Shown here piece by piece: positions 21,574 to 29,340 of a DNA stretch of 32,134 bases. The translations under genes and the position numbers were made by a program. This DNA is from Micromonospora sp. KC723 (lineage in GTDB: Bacteria; Actinomycetota; Actinomycetes; Mycobacteriales; Micromonosporaceae), in the NCBI RefSeq assembly GCF_004348595.1, contig NZ_SMKD01000063.1, positions 1-32,134 on the forward strand, in the 5' to 3' direction. Each line of letters begins with the position of its first letter. Position 1 is the first letter of the stretch. The notes under the pieces were generated by a model. The model ran no database searches. It worked only from the letters and a program-made list of their open reading frames with translations, and was not told the origin of the DNA.

Positions 21574-21608
21574 GCGGCTCCGGCCCGGTCGAGCCGGACC
21601 GGAGCCGC
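21574..21608 (-). terminator. Hairpin after the WXG100 gene pair
   Basis: Arms 21574-21588 and 21594-21608 form a 15-bp stem with one mismatch and a 5-base loop, 15 bases past the stop of the second WXG100 gene (21624). It probably ends most transcripts of the two small genes and limits read-through into the mycosin gene. Confidence 0.65.
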
Positions 21609-21623
21609 GACGGCTGAATTATC

Positions 21624-21902
21624 TCAGCCCCAGACCGCTGCGTTGCTCATCTCGGTGGAGACGTAGTTCTCGCGCGCAATGCCGACCGCGCCACCGATCT
21701 CGTTGAGGATGCGGTTGATGTCGCGCACCGCCGCGTCCCACTGTGCCTGGTGCTGCTCGTAGGCGGCCCGGTCCTGGCCGTCCCACTGGAGCTTGGACAG
21801 CATCGACCGGAGCGTGTCCAGCTTCTCGTCGATGGTCTTCGAGATGGCGGTCATCTGCTGGTTGGCGCTCTCGAGAGCCGCGTAGTCAACCTTGATGCTC
21901 AT
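21624..21902 (-). CDS. WXG100 protein with YxxxE signal (EsxA/B-like)
   Basis: This 92-residue helical-hairpin protein of the WXG100 family has W-D-G at about 40-42 in the turn. The secretion signal YVSTE lies near the C-terminus (about 80-84). It is small and acidic with no signal peptide, as expected for an ESX substrate that forms a heterodimer with its neighbour. Because it carries the YxxxE tail it is the likely partner recognised by EccC (in mycobacteria the EsxB/CFP-10 member plays this part). The ATG follows AGGAGGGGAA. The gap to the upstream WXG100 gene is 28 bases, so they form a bicistron. Confidence 0.88.
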   Translation of the reverse strand: MSIKVDYAALESANQQMTAISKTIDEKLDTLRSMLSKLQWDGQDRAAYEQHQAQWDAAVRDINRILNEIGGAVGIARENYVSTEMSNAAVWG

Positions 21903-21930
21903 GGGTTCCCCTCCTGCTCGTCTCGGCTGA

Positions 21931-22239
21931 TCACGGGTTGAGAGCGGCGTGGAACTTGTCCAGCATCGCCTGCTGCTCTTCGTCGTTGACCTGGTGGGTC
22001 GTCCCGGACTTGTCGAGCAGGTCGGCGATGTTGTCCATCGCCGTCAGCAGCTTGGCCGTGTCCTCGTTCCAGCGCTGCATGAGCGACTGGAAGCCCGTGG
22101 ACGCCTGCCCCTTCCAGGCGATCGCCAGGTCGTCGACCACGTTCCACAGCTTCTTCAGCTCGCCGTCGACCTCGCTGCGCGTGGACCGCACGTCACTCGC
22201 GGCGGTATGCAGAGTCGCTGCTTCGACCTCGAACGCCAT
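21931..22239 (-). CDS. WXG100 protein without YxxxE tail (EsxA/B-like)
   Basis: This 102-residue WXG100 protein has W-K-G at about 42-44 between two amphipathic helices, with a further helix after the hairpin (DEEQQAMLDKFHAAL). No YxxxD/E signal is visible at the C-terminus, so it probably leaves the cell bound to the partner at 21624. The ATG at 22239 follows GGAAGGGTG at about 6 bases. It is the first gene after the 253-base gap downstream of eccC and so may be transcribed from its own promoter. Which of the two corresponds to EsxA and which to EsxB cannot be fixed from motifs alone. Confidence 0.88.
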   Translation of the reverse strand: MAFEVEAATLHTAASDVRSTRSEVDGELKKLWNVVDDLAIAWKGQASTGFQSLMQRWNEDTAKLLTAMDNIADLLDKSGTTHQVNDEEQQAMLDKFHAALNP

Positions 22240-22492
22240 GCTTCACACCCTTCCGTCATCTTGTGGCGGCGGAACTGCCGCGCCCTCCCCCGCGGCAAGG
22301 CCAACACCCCACCGACGGACACTCGTAGAGACGGTAGCCCACCGCGCCCACGGCTCGCTGCCCTGCCCGGACGGGCCGACACCACCCCTCGCATCATTGT
22401 GGACGAAGTGGCCGACGGGCGTCGATCGCGTTCCCGTCAATCGACAAACTTCCCGTTTCTTGCGGTGACGGGTCGGCCACACTCGCCAATGC
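22240..22492 (-). promoter_or_regulatory. Gap between eccC and the WXG100 pair, probable promoter
   Basis: This 253-base stretch has no gene. On the minus strand TACCGT (22336-22331) is a possible -10 element, with a predicted start near 22324 and a leader of about 85 bases. Next to it, CTCGTAGAGA (22323-22332, plus strand) partly resembles the sequence shared by the eccC/eccD and eccE/eccB promoters. No convincing terminator for eccC is visible. Confidence 0.35.
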
Positions 22493-25400
22493 TCACACCG
22501 GCTCGACCCAGGCGGTCTGGATGAGCTGCTGGCCGTCCCGCCGACGTACCAGGGTGCCGCGTCCGGGCGGCTGCGGGCTGGGTCGCAACGTGCCGAAGAC
22601 GGCACCCTCCTCCCGGTTGCCCGACATCAGCAGACCCGGCGAGTCCAGCTCCCGCAGTCGCTGCAACACCGGCTCGTACAACGCCCGGGCGATGCCGCCG
22701 ACCCGCCGGGTGACGATCAGGTGCAGCCCGATGTCACGGGCCTGCGGCAACAGCTCGTGCAGGGCGCTGAGCGGGTTGCTGCCGCCGGAGGCGACCAGGT
22801 CGTAGTCGTCCACCAGGACGTAGAGATCCGGCCCCTTCCACCAGCTCCGGTCGCGTAGCTGCGCGGTGGTGACATCCGGCCCCGGCAGGCGGTTCTGCAG
22901 GGCGCTGCGGATCGAACCCAGGCCCTGGCTGAAGACCTGGTTGGACGGTGCGTAGTCGAGCAGGTGATCGCCCTCGACCGCACCGAGCAGGCCACGCCGG
23001 TAGTCGGCGATGACGATCCGCGCCTGCGCCGGCGTGTACCGCTCGACGATCCCCCGGGCGATCAGCCGCAGCACGTTGGTCTTGCCGCACTCGGCGTCAC
23101 CGAAGACCGTGAGGTGCGGTTCGTTCGCCAGGTCCAGGTGCACCGGGGCGAGCGCCGACTCGTTCACGCCGATCGGCAGGCCGGGCACCGACCGGTCGGA
23201 GACCTCGATCAGCTCGGCGAAGGGCAGCCGGCGCGGCAGCAGGCGTACCTTCGGCGCCGGCTGACCGGGCCAGGCCCGGGCGACGTGCTCCGCCAGCTTG
23301 ACCGACGCCTCGGTCAGGTCGTCGACGTCCCGGCGGTTGTCGATACGGGACACCGCCGCGAGGAAGTGCAGCTTGTCCCGGGTCAGGCCACGGCCGGGCG
23401 CGCCGGTCGGCACGTTCGCGGCGGCCCGCCGGTCGATCTCGGACTCGTTCGGGTCACCCAGTCGCAGCTCCAGCTTGGTGCCGAGCAGATCCCGCATGTT
23501 GATCCGGACCTCCGCCCAGCGCACCGCGGTCAGCACCACGTGCACCCCGAAACCCAGGCCGCGGTTGGCCAGGTTGGTGATGGTCTGCTCCAACTCCTCG
23601 TACTCCTGGCGCAGCGTGTTCCAGCCGTCCACGACGAGGAAGACGTCACCGAACGGGTCGTCGGCGAACTCGCCGGCCGCCCGCCGCCGCCGGTAGCTGG
23701 CCACCGAGTCGATGCCGTGCTGGGCGAACCGGGTCTCCCGGTCGTCCAGCACCGCCATCACCTCGGCGACGGTACGGCGGACCGCCTCGGTGTCCCGCCG
23801 GCCGGCCACCCCGGCGACGTGCGGCAGGCCCTCCAGGCTGCGCAGCGCGCCGCCGCCGAAGTCGAGGCAGAAGAACTGCGCCTCGCGGGGGGTGTGGGTG
23901 AGCGCCAGCGAGGCGATCATCGAACGGAGCAGGGTGCTCTTGCCGCTCAGCGAGGCACCGACGATGACCACGTTGCCGCCCGCACCGGCCAACTCGACCA
24001 GCATCGGGTCGCGCCGCTGCTCGTACGGCCGGTCCACCACGCCGACCGGGACGGTGAGCTGCCCCCGGCCCGGCCAGGTCGCGGTGCACAGCCCGAAGGT
24101 GGAGTGCACCGCCAGCGGCGGCAGCACGTCGACGAGGTTCGGCGGCTCGGCCAGCGGCGGCAGCCACACCTGGTGCGCCGGGGTGCCCCGCCCCCTGAGC
24201 CGGTCGATGAGCACGTCCAGCATCGCCACGGTCTTGCCGTCGGCCGGCTTCTCCTCCACCGCCGTCACCTCGACCGGCGCCTGCGGCACCCGCACCGGCA
24301 CGAAGTTCACCCCGTACGGCACGATCCGCCGCTGCACCATCGCCCGGGACGTCCGCGCGATCTGCCCCGGCGGGCGGTACGGCCCGGAGACGTACGCCGC
24401 CCGGAACCGCAGCATGGTGCTGGTGTCGGTCTTCAGGTAGCCGTGACCGGGGGCGTTCGGCAGCTCGTACGCGTCGGGCACGCCGAGCACGATTCGGCTC
24501 TCCACCGCGGAGAAGGTGCGCAGGCCGATCCGGTACGACAGGTGGGTGTCCAGCCCACGCAGCTTCCCCTCCTCCAGCCGCTGCGAGGCCAGCAGGAGGT
24601 GCACGCCGAGCGACCGGCCCAACCGGCCGATCATCACGAAGAGGTCGATGAAGTCCGGCTTGGCGGCGAGCAGCTCGCTGAACTCGTCGCAGATGATGAG
24701 CAGGCTGGGCATCGGGGCGAGCGGCTCACCGGCGGCCCGGGCCTTCTCGTAGTCGAACCGGGAGACGTAGTTGCCGGCCGCCCGGAGCACCTCCTGCCGG
24801 CGGGTCATCTCCCCGGCGAGCGCGTCCTTCATCCGGTCGACCAGCGGCAGCTCGTCGGCCAGGTTGGTGATCACCGCGCTGGTGTGCGGCAGCGCGTCCA
24901 GCGAGGCGAAGGTGGCGCCGCCCTTGAAGTCGACAAGGACGAAGTTGAGTTCCTCGGAGGAGTGCGTCACGGCGAGCGCGCCGACGATCGTCCGCAGCAG
25001 CTCGCTCTTGCCGGAACCGGTCGCGCCGATGATCAGGCCGTGCGGGCCCATGCCCTCGTGCGCGGACTCCTTGAAGTCCAGCTCCACCACGTTGCCGTCC
25101 GGGCCGACGCCGAGCGGGATGCGCAGCCGGTCCCGCTGGCTGCGGGGCCGCCAGGTCTGCTGCACGTCGACGGCGGCGGCGTCGCCGACGCCGAGCAGGT
25201 CGGGCAGCTCCATGCTGCGGGCCAGCGGCTCCTCCGACGTGGTCTGCTGCTGGGAGAGCCGGTACGGGGCGATCTGCCGGGCCAGGCCCTCGGCCGCCTC
25301 GGCGCTGAGCCGGTCGGGTGTGCCGAGGCGCGAGCTGGCGGTGCCCCGGACCAGCTCCAGTGAGCGGCCGTCACCGGCGTCGAGGCAGAGCAGCCAACGC

Positions 25401-26455
25401 CCGGCGTCGCGCGGGACGGCGCCGGACAGGTCGATCGTGGTGACGCCGAGCAGCCCCGGCCCCATCAGCTGGCAGGTCGCCGAGACCTCCCCGCCGTCGA
25501 TCACCACCACCACGTGCGGGACGGAGGTCAGCGGCTTGGCCTCGGGGGCGAAACGGGGCCGGCCGGCCAACTCGGCGGAGAGCGACTCCTCGGCCTCGGC
25601 GAGGCTGGCGAAGACCAGCCGGCGGGCGCCCGCCGCGTCGGTACGCGCGCCGTGGTGGGCGTGCGGCAGCCACTTCACCCAGTTCCAGGCCGACTGGCGG
25701 TCCGGGGCCGCCACCACCGCGAGGATCAGGTCGTCCGGGGCGTGAAAGGTGACCAGTTGGGCCAGGGCGGCCCGGGTCAGGTCGAGCACCGGTTCCCGGT
25801 CACCGCGCAGCACGACCCGGCTGAACGCCCGCAGCGACAGCGCGGTGGGCAGGTCGGGCACGCTGGAGTGGGCCCGGACGAACCGGCGCAGCGCGATCGC
25901 GCTCATCGGTTCCAGGTCCTCCACCGGCTTGGTCTCCGGCGGGACGATCTCCACAGCCAGCCGCTGCGGCCCGGTGGCGATCCGGGCCTCACCGAAGTCG
26001 TCCTCGGTGATCCGCCGCTCCCACATCCGCCGGGACGCCGCGATCGACCAGAGCGCGTCCGGTTCGGGGTGCCGCCAGGTCATCGCCGCCCGCTGCTGCT
26101 CGGCGGCCCGGCGGGTGCGCTTGCGCATCTGCCCCAGGTACCGCATGTAGTCGCGCCGTTCGGCGTTCAGCTCGGCCTTGTCGTTGTTGCCGTTGCCGAG
26201 GGTGCCCAGCGCCATGCCCAGCATGGACACCCCGAACAGGCCACCGGCGACGTACGTCATGGTGCTGCCGCCCCGGCCCGCGTACAGGAACGCCATCGCG
26301 CCGACACCGCAGAGCATCGGCAGGATCATCAGCAGCTGTCCCAGGCTGCGGGGCGTCTGCTCGGGCAGCTCCGGAGGGGACTCCAGGAGCACCTCGCCAC
26401 GTGGCAGTGCCGGCCCCGGTTGACGCGGAAGCCGACGGAACACGACCGTGCTCAC
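22493..26455 (-). CDS. eccC: EccC, type VII secretion FtsK/SpoIIIE ATPase motor
   Basis: The protein has 1320 residues and is the fused form (EccCa plus EccCb). Two transmembrane helices near the N-terminus (about 38-60 and 65-87) are followed by a stalk domain and three ATPase domains. Walker A motifs are GATGSGKS (about 473), GASLSGKS (about 831) and GDAECGKT (about 1117). Domain 1 has a full Walker B with Glu (LLIICDEFSELL, about 588). Domains 2 and 3 have VFLVVDGWN and LYVLVDDYD, lacking the canonical DE, which agrees with known EccC proteins where domain 1 does the main ATP hydrolysis and domain 3 binds the YxxxD/E signal. The GTG at 26455 follows GGGGAGGAG at ideal spacing. It is divergent from eccD. 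Confidence 0.96.
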   Translation of the reverse strand: MSTVVFRRLPRQPGPALPRGEVLLESPPELPEQTPRSLGQLLMILPMLCGVGAMAFLYAGRGGSTMTYVAGGLFGVSMLGMALGTLGNGNNDKAELNAERRDYMRYLGQMRKRTRRAAEQQRAAMTWRHPEPDALWSIAASRRMWERRITEDDFGEARIATGPQRLAVEIVPPETKPVEDLEPMSAIALRRFVRAHSSVPDLPTALSLRAFSRVVLRGDREPVLDLTRAALAQLVTFHAPDDLILAVVAAPDRQSAWNWVKWLPHAHHGARTDAAGARRLVFASLAEAEESLSAELAGRPRFAPEAKPLTSVPHVVVVIDGGEVSATCQLMGPGLLGVTTIDLSGAVPRDAGRWLLCLDAGDGRSLELVRGTASSRLGTPDRLSAEAAEGLARQIAPYRLSQQQTTSEEPLARSMELPDLLGVGDAAAVDVQQTWRPRSQRDRLRIPLGVGPDGNVVELDFKESAHEGMGPHGLIIGATGSGKSELLRTIVGALAVTHSSEELNFVLVDFKGGATFASLDALPHTSAVITNLADELPLVDRMKDALAGEMTRRQEVLRAAGNYVSRFDYEKARAAGEPLAPMPSLLIICDEFSELLAAKPDFIDLFVMIGRLGRSLGVHLLLASQRLEEGKLRGLDTHLSYRIGLRTFSAVESRIVLGVPDAYELPNAPGHGYLKTDTSTMLRFRAAYVSGPYRPPGQIARTSRAMVQRRIVPYGVNFVPVRVPQAPVEVTAVEEKPADGKTVAMLDVLIDRLRGRGTPAHQVWLPPLAEPPNLVDVLPPLAVHSTFGLCTATWPGRGQLTVPVGVVDRPYEQRRDPMLVELAGAGGNVVIVGASLSGKSTLLRSMIASLALTHTPREAQFFCLDFGGGALRSLEGLPHVAGVAGRRDTEAVRRTVAEVMAVLDDRETRFAQHGIDSVASYRRRRAAGEFADDPFGDVFLVVDGWNTLRQEYEELEQTITNLANRGLGFGVHVVLTAVRWAEVRINMRDLLGTKLELRLGDPNESEIDRRAAANVPTGAPGRGLTRDKLHFLAAVSRIDNRRDVDDLTEASVKLAEHVARAWPGQPAPKVRLLPRRLPFAELIEVSDRSVPGLPIGVNESALAPVHLDLANEPHLTVFGDAECGKTNVLRLIARGIVERYTPAQARIVIADYRRGLLGAVEGDHLLDYAPSNQVFSQGLGSIRSALQNRLPGPDVTTAQLRDRSWWKGPDLYVLVDDYDLVASGGSNPLSALHELLPQARDIGLHLIVTRRVGGIARALYEPVLQRLRELDSPGLLMSGNREEGAVFGTLRPSPQPPGRGTLVRRRDGQQLIQTAWVEPV

Positions 26456-26519
26456 GGCTGTCTCCTCCCCAAGAGCGGCCCTGACGCGGTACGCGACCGA
26501 CCGGAGACGTCGGGTGGGC

Positions 26520-26549
26520 ATCGTACGCGCCCGCCATCGTAGGTAATCT
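26520..26549. promoter_or_regulatory. Overlapping divergent promoters of eccC and eccD
   Basis: Minus-strand TACGAT -10 candidates lie at 26541-26536 and 26525-26520 (toward eccC). A plus-strand TAATCT lies at 26544-26549 (toward eccD, predicted start near 26556). The two directions overlap within 30 bases, so they should compete or be co-regulated. ATCGTAGGTAA (26536-26546) recurs at the eccE/eccB divergent region. Confidence 0.5.
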
Positions 26550-26624
26550 CCCGTGGGCGTCGTTGACCCACGGGGGCGAGGCCGCCGGGGCGAGGTGGAT
26601 CTGACCGAGCACGAGGAGGCCACA

Positions 26625-28022
26625 GTGGCGACGAAGTCGGCGACCGGAGGATTGAGCCGGGTCACCATCGTGGCCCCGCGCACCAGGATGGATCTGGCGC
26701 TCCCGTCCGACGTCCCGTTGGCCGACCTGCTGCCGACCCTGCTCCGGTACGCCGGTGAGGACCTGGCCGACGAGGGCGTACGGCATGGTGGTTGGGCGCT
26801 GGCCCGCCTCGGCGGCCCGCCGCTCGACGGTGGCCGCACCGCCACCCAGCTCGGGGTCCGCGACGGCGAGGTGCTCTACTTCAACCCCCGGGCCGCCGCC
26901 ACGCCGGAAATCGTCTTCGACGACGTGGTGGACGCGGTCGCGACCGCCACCAACCAGCGTCCCGGCGCCTGGCAGGTCGCCACCACCCGGTCGTTCTCGG
27001 TGCTGCTGGCGGCGGCGACGCTCGGCCTCGGCGCGGCGGTGACGTTGCTGGCCGGGCCGCCGCAACTGCCCGGCGCGCTGACCGCCCTGCTGGTGGCCGT
27101 GCTGCTGATGGTGGCCGCGGCGGTGCTGTCCCGGGCCACCGGCGACAGCCGCACGGGCACGGTGCTGGCCGTGACCGGCATCGCGTACGCCGCCGTCGGG
27201 GGCCTGCTGGTGCTGGCCGGCGACCGGCGGCTCACCGAGCTGGCCGGTCCGCACGTGCTGCTCGCCGGGGCGGCCGTGGTGCTCTTCGGGGCGGTCGCCG
27301 GGCTGGCCGTCGGTGACCGGATGCCGCTGTTCCTCGGGGCGGTGGCCGTCGGTGCCGCCACCGCCGGCGGCGCGCTGCTCCCGTCGCTCTTCGACGTCGG
27401 CGCGGCGGCGGCCGCCGCGATCGTCGCCACGGTGGTCTTCGCCACGCTGCCGGCGTTGCCGATGACCGCCTACCGGCTGGCGCGGCTCCCGGTGCCCTCC
27501 ATCCCCACCGGCCCGGACGACCTGAAGACCGACACCGAGTCGGTCGACGGCCGGCGGGTGCTACGGCAGAGCGAGCGGGCCGACCAGTTCCTCTCCGGCC
27601 TGTTGTGGACGGTGTCCCTGGTCGTGCTCGGCGGCCAGGTCGTCCTCGCCGTCGACGGCGGGCTGCCCGCCGTGCTGCTCTGCCTGGTGCTGGCACTGCT
27701 GTCGCTGCTGCGCGCCCGGCCGTTCATCGGGCGTACCCAGCGCACCCCGGTGCTCTTCGCCGGCACCGTCGGGCTGGCGCTGACCGCCTGGGCCGTGTTC
27801 GCCGGCGGCACGCTGCCGGCCCGCCTGGGGCTGGTCCTCGGCGGCCTGGCGTTGACCGCGGTGATCAGCCTGGTCTACGGGCTCAGCGTGGCGGGCAAGC
27901 GGATCTCACCGGTCTGGGGGCGGGTCCTGGACATCGTCGAGATCCTGCTGATCGTCTCGCTGGTGCCGCTGGCGTTCTGGGCGTGCGGCATCTACGGGTG
28001 GATCGTCAATCTCCGACCCTGA
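26625..28022 (+). CDS. eccD: EccD, type VII secretion membrane channel protein
   Basis: The 465-residue protein has an N-terminal ubiquitin-like cytoplasmic domain (about 10-92; SRVTIVAPRTRMDLALP and GEVLYFNP are typical). A linker and about eleven hydrophobic helices (about 123-463) follow. EccD dimers line the ESX membrane complex. The GTG at 26625 was chosen because GAGGAGG lies 6-7 bases upstream; the in-frame GTG at 26553 would start before the predicted transcript start. The last 17 bases overlap the end of the opposing eccE gene. The length is normal for the family. Confidence 0.93.
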   Translation: MATKSATGGLSRVTIVAPRTRMDLALPSDVPLADLLPTLLRYAGEDLADEGVRHGGWALARLGGPPLDGGRTATQLGVRDGEVLYFNPRAAATPEIVFDDVVDAVATATNQRPGAWQVATTRSFSVLLAAATLGLGAAVTLLAGPPQLPGALTALLVAVLLMVAAAVLSRATGDSRTGTVLAVTGIAYAAVGGLLVLAGDRRLTELAGPHVLLAGAAVVLFGAVAGLAVGDRMPLFLGAVAVGAATAGGALLPSLFDVGAAAAAAIVATVVFATLPALPMTAYRLARLPVPSIPTGPDDLKTDTESVDGRRVLRQSERADQFLSGLLWTVSLVVLGGQVVLAVDGGLPAVLLCLVLALLSLLRARPFIGRTQRTPVLFAGTVGLALTAWAVFAGGTLPARLGLVLGGLALTAVISLVYGLSVAGKRISPVWGRVLDIVEILLIVSLVPLAFWACGIYGWIVNLRP

Positions 28023-29187
28023 TCGTCCCGGCCGCGGTGGCGACCGGCGTGGTGGCGTAGACGCCCGGCCCGTGCTGCCCGTCCAACGGCCGGGCCGGGA
28101 CCCCGCACCGGTGGGCCACCTCGCGTACCACCTTGACCAGGGCCTCGACGTGGCCGTCGGGTGCGGCGACCCGCAGCAGCGGCGGCACCGGCCGGCTGCC
28201 GGGCACCACCACCGCGGCGACGGTGTGTGACGGGGCCGAGGTGGCGGTGACCGCGTCCACCAGCGTGCCGAGCGGCGTGCCGGTCCGACGCCGCAGGGTG
28301 AGGCAGCGCTGGGTCCAGCCGCCGCCGCGCAGCCCGGTCCAGGTCTCCGCCGGGGCCGCCGGCGCCAGGTCGAGACCGGCGGCGGAGACCACCGCGGCGC
28401 GCAGTTCGTCGCGGCCGAGCACCCGGTGGCCGAGGCCGGCCGCGGTCAGGGCCTTGCCGAGGCGGCCGACGGCGGCGGCGACCGTCCGGTGCACCCCGGG
28501 CATCCCGCCGCCACGGGCCACCGTCTCGGTGCGGGCGTCCGGCACGGACAGCCGCAGCGCCACCCAGACCGTACGGTGGGCGGCCGCCGGCGCCCCGGGT
28601 GCCGGGTACCAGACCAGGGTGTGCGAGACGACCTGGGTGAGGGTGACCGGGCCGGAGAAGTCCGCCAGCACCCGCAACGCGTGGTCCACGATGGACGACT
28701 CCACGGAGCCGGCCGGCGCGCCGGGCCGCCCGGTGAGCAGCACGGCGGCGAACCAGCCCCGCCCGTCCTGACCGATGCCCAGCCGGGTACCCCGCTCGGT
28801 CAGCTCGATCAGGCTGAGTTCGGGAGTGAGCGCGGCCAGCCGGGGGTCGACGACCCGGCCCTCCGCGACGGCCGCCCGTGCCTGGTCGCGGCGGTGTCCC
28901 AGCCGGCGGCGCAGCAGCAGGTCCTCGTACCACCAGCGGCCGTCGCGCCGGAGGAACGTCGCCGCCAGCACCAGCGCGGCGAGGGCGCCGACCACCCCGA
29001 CCAGCCAGCCCGGCCCGCCCAGGGCCGCCCAGACGGCGACCCCGCAGACCTCCACCAGGACGAGCTGACCGACGGCCACGGGACCGATCCGCCCGCGTCC
29101 GCGCCGGTCGGCGGGCACCACCGGACGGTCGTCCGGGCCGCTGGGAGTGGTGGGCGTACGACCGGGTGGCGCGGCGAGCGGCGTCAT
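28006..29187 (-). CDS. eccE: EccE, type VII secretion protein
   Basis: The 393-residue protein has a basic N-terminus, two transmembrane helices (about 34-58 and 60-80) and a cytoplasmic or membrane-side domain with the family pattern (WWYEDLLLRRRL, then LSLIELTERGTRLGIGQDGRGWFAAV in two blocks). EccE sits at the periphery of the ESX membrane complex and is the least conserved core component. The ATG at 29187 follows AGAAGGGA at about 9 bases; an upstream ATG at 29256 would add a stretch with no family character. It converges on eccD with a 17-base overlap of coding ends and is divergent from eccB. Confidence 0.9.
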   Translation of the reverse strand: MTPLAAPPGRTPTTPSGPDDRPVVPADRRGRGRIGPVAVGQLVLVEVCGVAVWAALGGPGWLVGVVGALAALVLAATFLRRDGRWWYEDLLLRRRLGHRRDQARAAVAEGRVVDPRLAALTPELSLIELTERGTRLGIGQDGRGWFAAVLLTGRPGAPAGSVESSIVDHALRVLADFSGPVTLTQVVSHTLVWYPAPGAPAAAHRTVWVALRLSVPDARTETVARGGGMPGVHRTVAAAVGRLGKALTAAGLGHRVLGRDELRAAVVSAAGLDLAPAAPAETWTGLRGGGWTQRCLTLRRRTGTPLGTLVDAVTATSAPSHTVAAVVVPGSRPVPPLLRVAAPDGHVEALVKVVREVAHRCGVPARPLDGQHGPGVYATTPVATAAGTIRVGD

Positions 29188-29271
29188 CGGTGGGCGTCCC
29201 TTCTGGACATCGCGCGGGCATCCGCCGGGGCGGTGGGCGGGCGGGGGTCCGACCACCCGCCGACGGCCCCT

Positions 29272-29283
29272 TATCGTAGGGAA
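29272..29283. promoter_or_regulatory. Overlapping divergent promoter of eccE and eccB
   Basis: TATCGT (29272-29277, plus, toward eccB) and TACGAT (29278-29273, minus, toward eccE) are -10 candidates on opposite strands of almost the same bases. ATCGTAGGGAA (29273-29283) repeats the sequence at 26536-26546 with one change. The eccB leader would be about 57 bases. Confidence 0.45.
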
Positions 29284-29340
29284 GCCCGCGACGGAGTTCG
29301 GACCTGATCGTCGCGGACCAGTCGCTGCCGGAGGTCAACC

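Noticed and set aside
22380..22480. A spaced inverted repeat (TGGCCGAC and GTCGGCCA) downstream of eccC
   Set aside because: The arms are eight bases and more than 50 bases apart in GC-rich DNA, so it can easily arise by chance.
22964..25363. A plus-strand open frame of about 800 codons antisense to eccC
   Set aside because: Arg/His/Gly-rich shadow of the eccC reading frame with no motif or ribosome-binding site.
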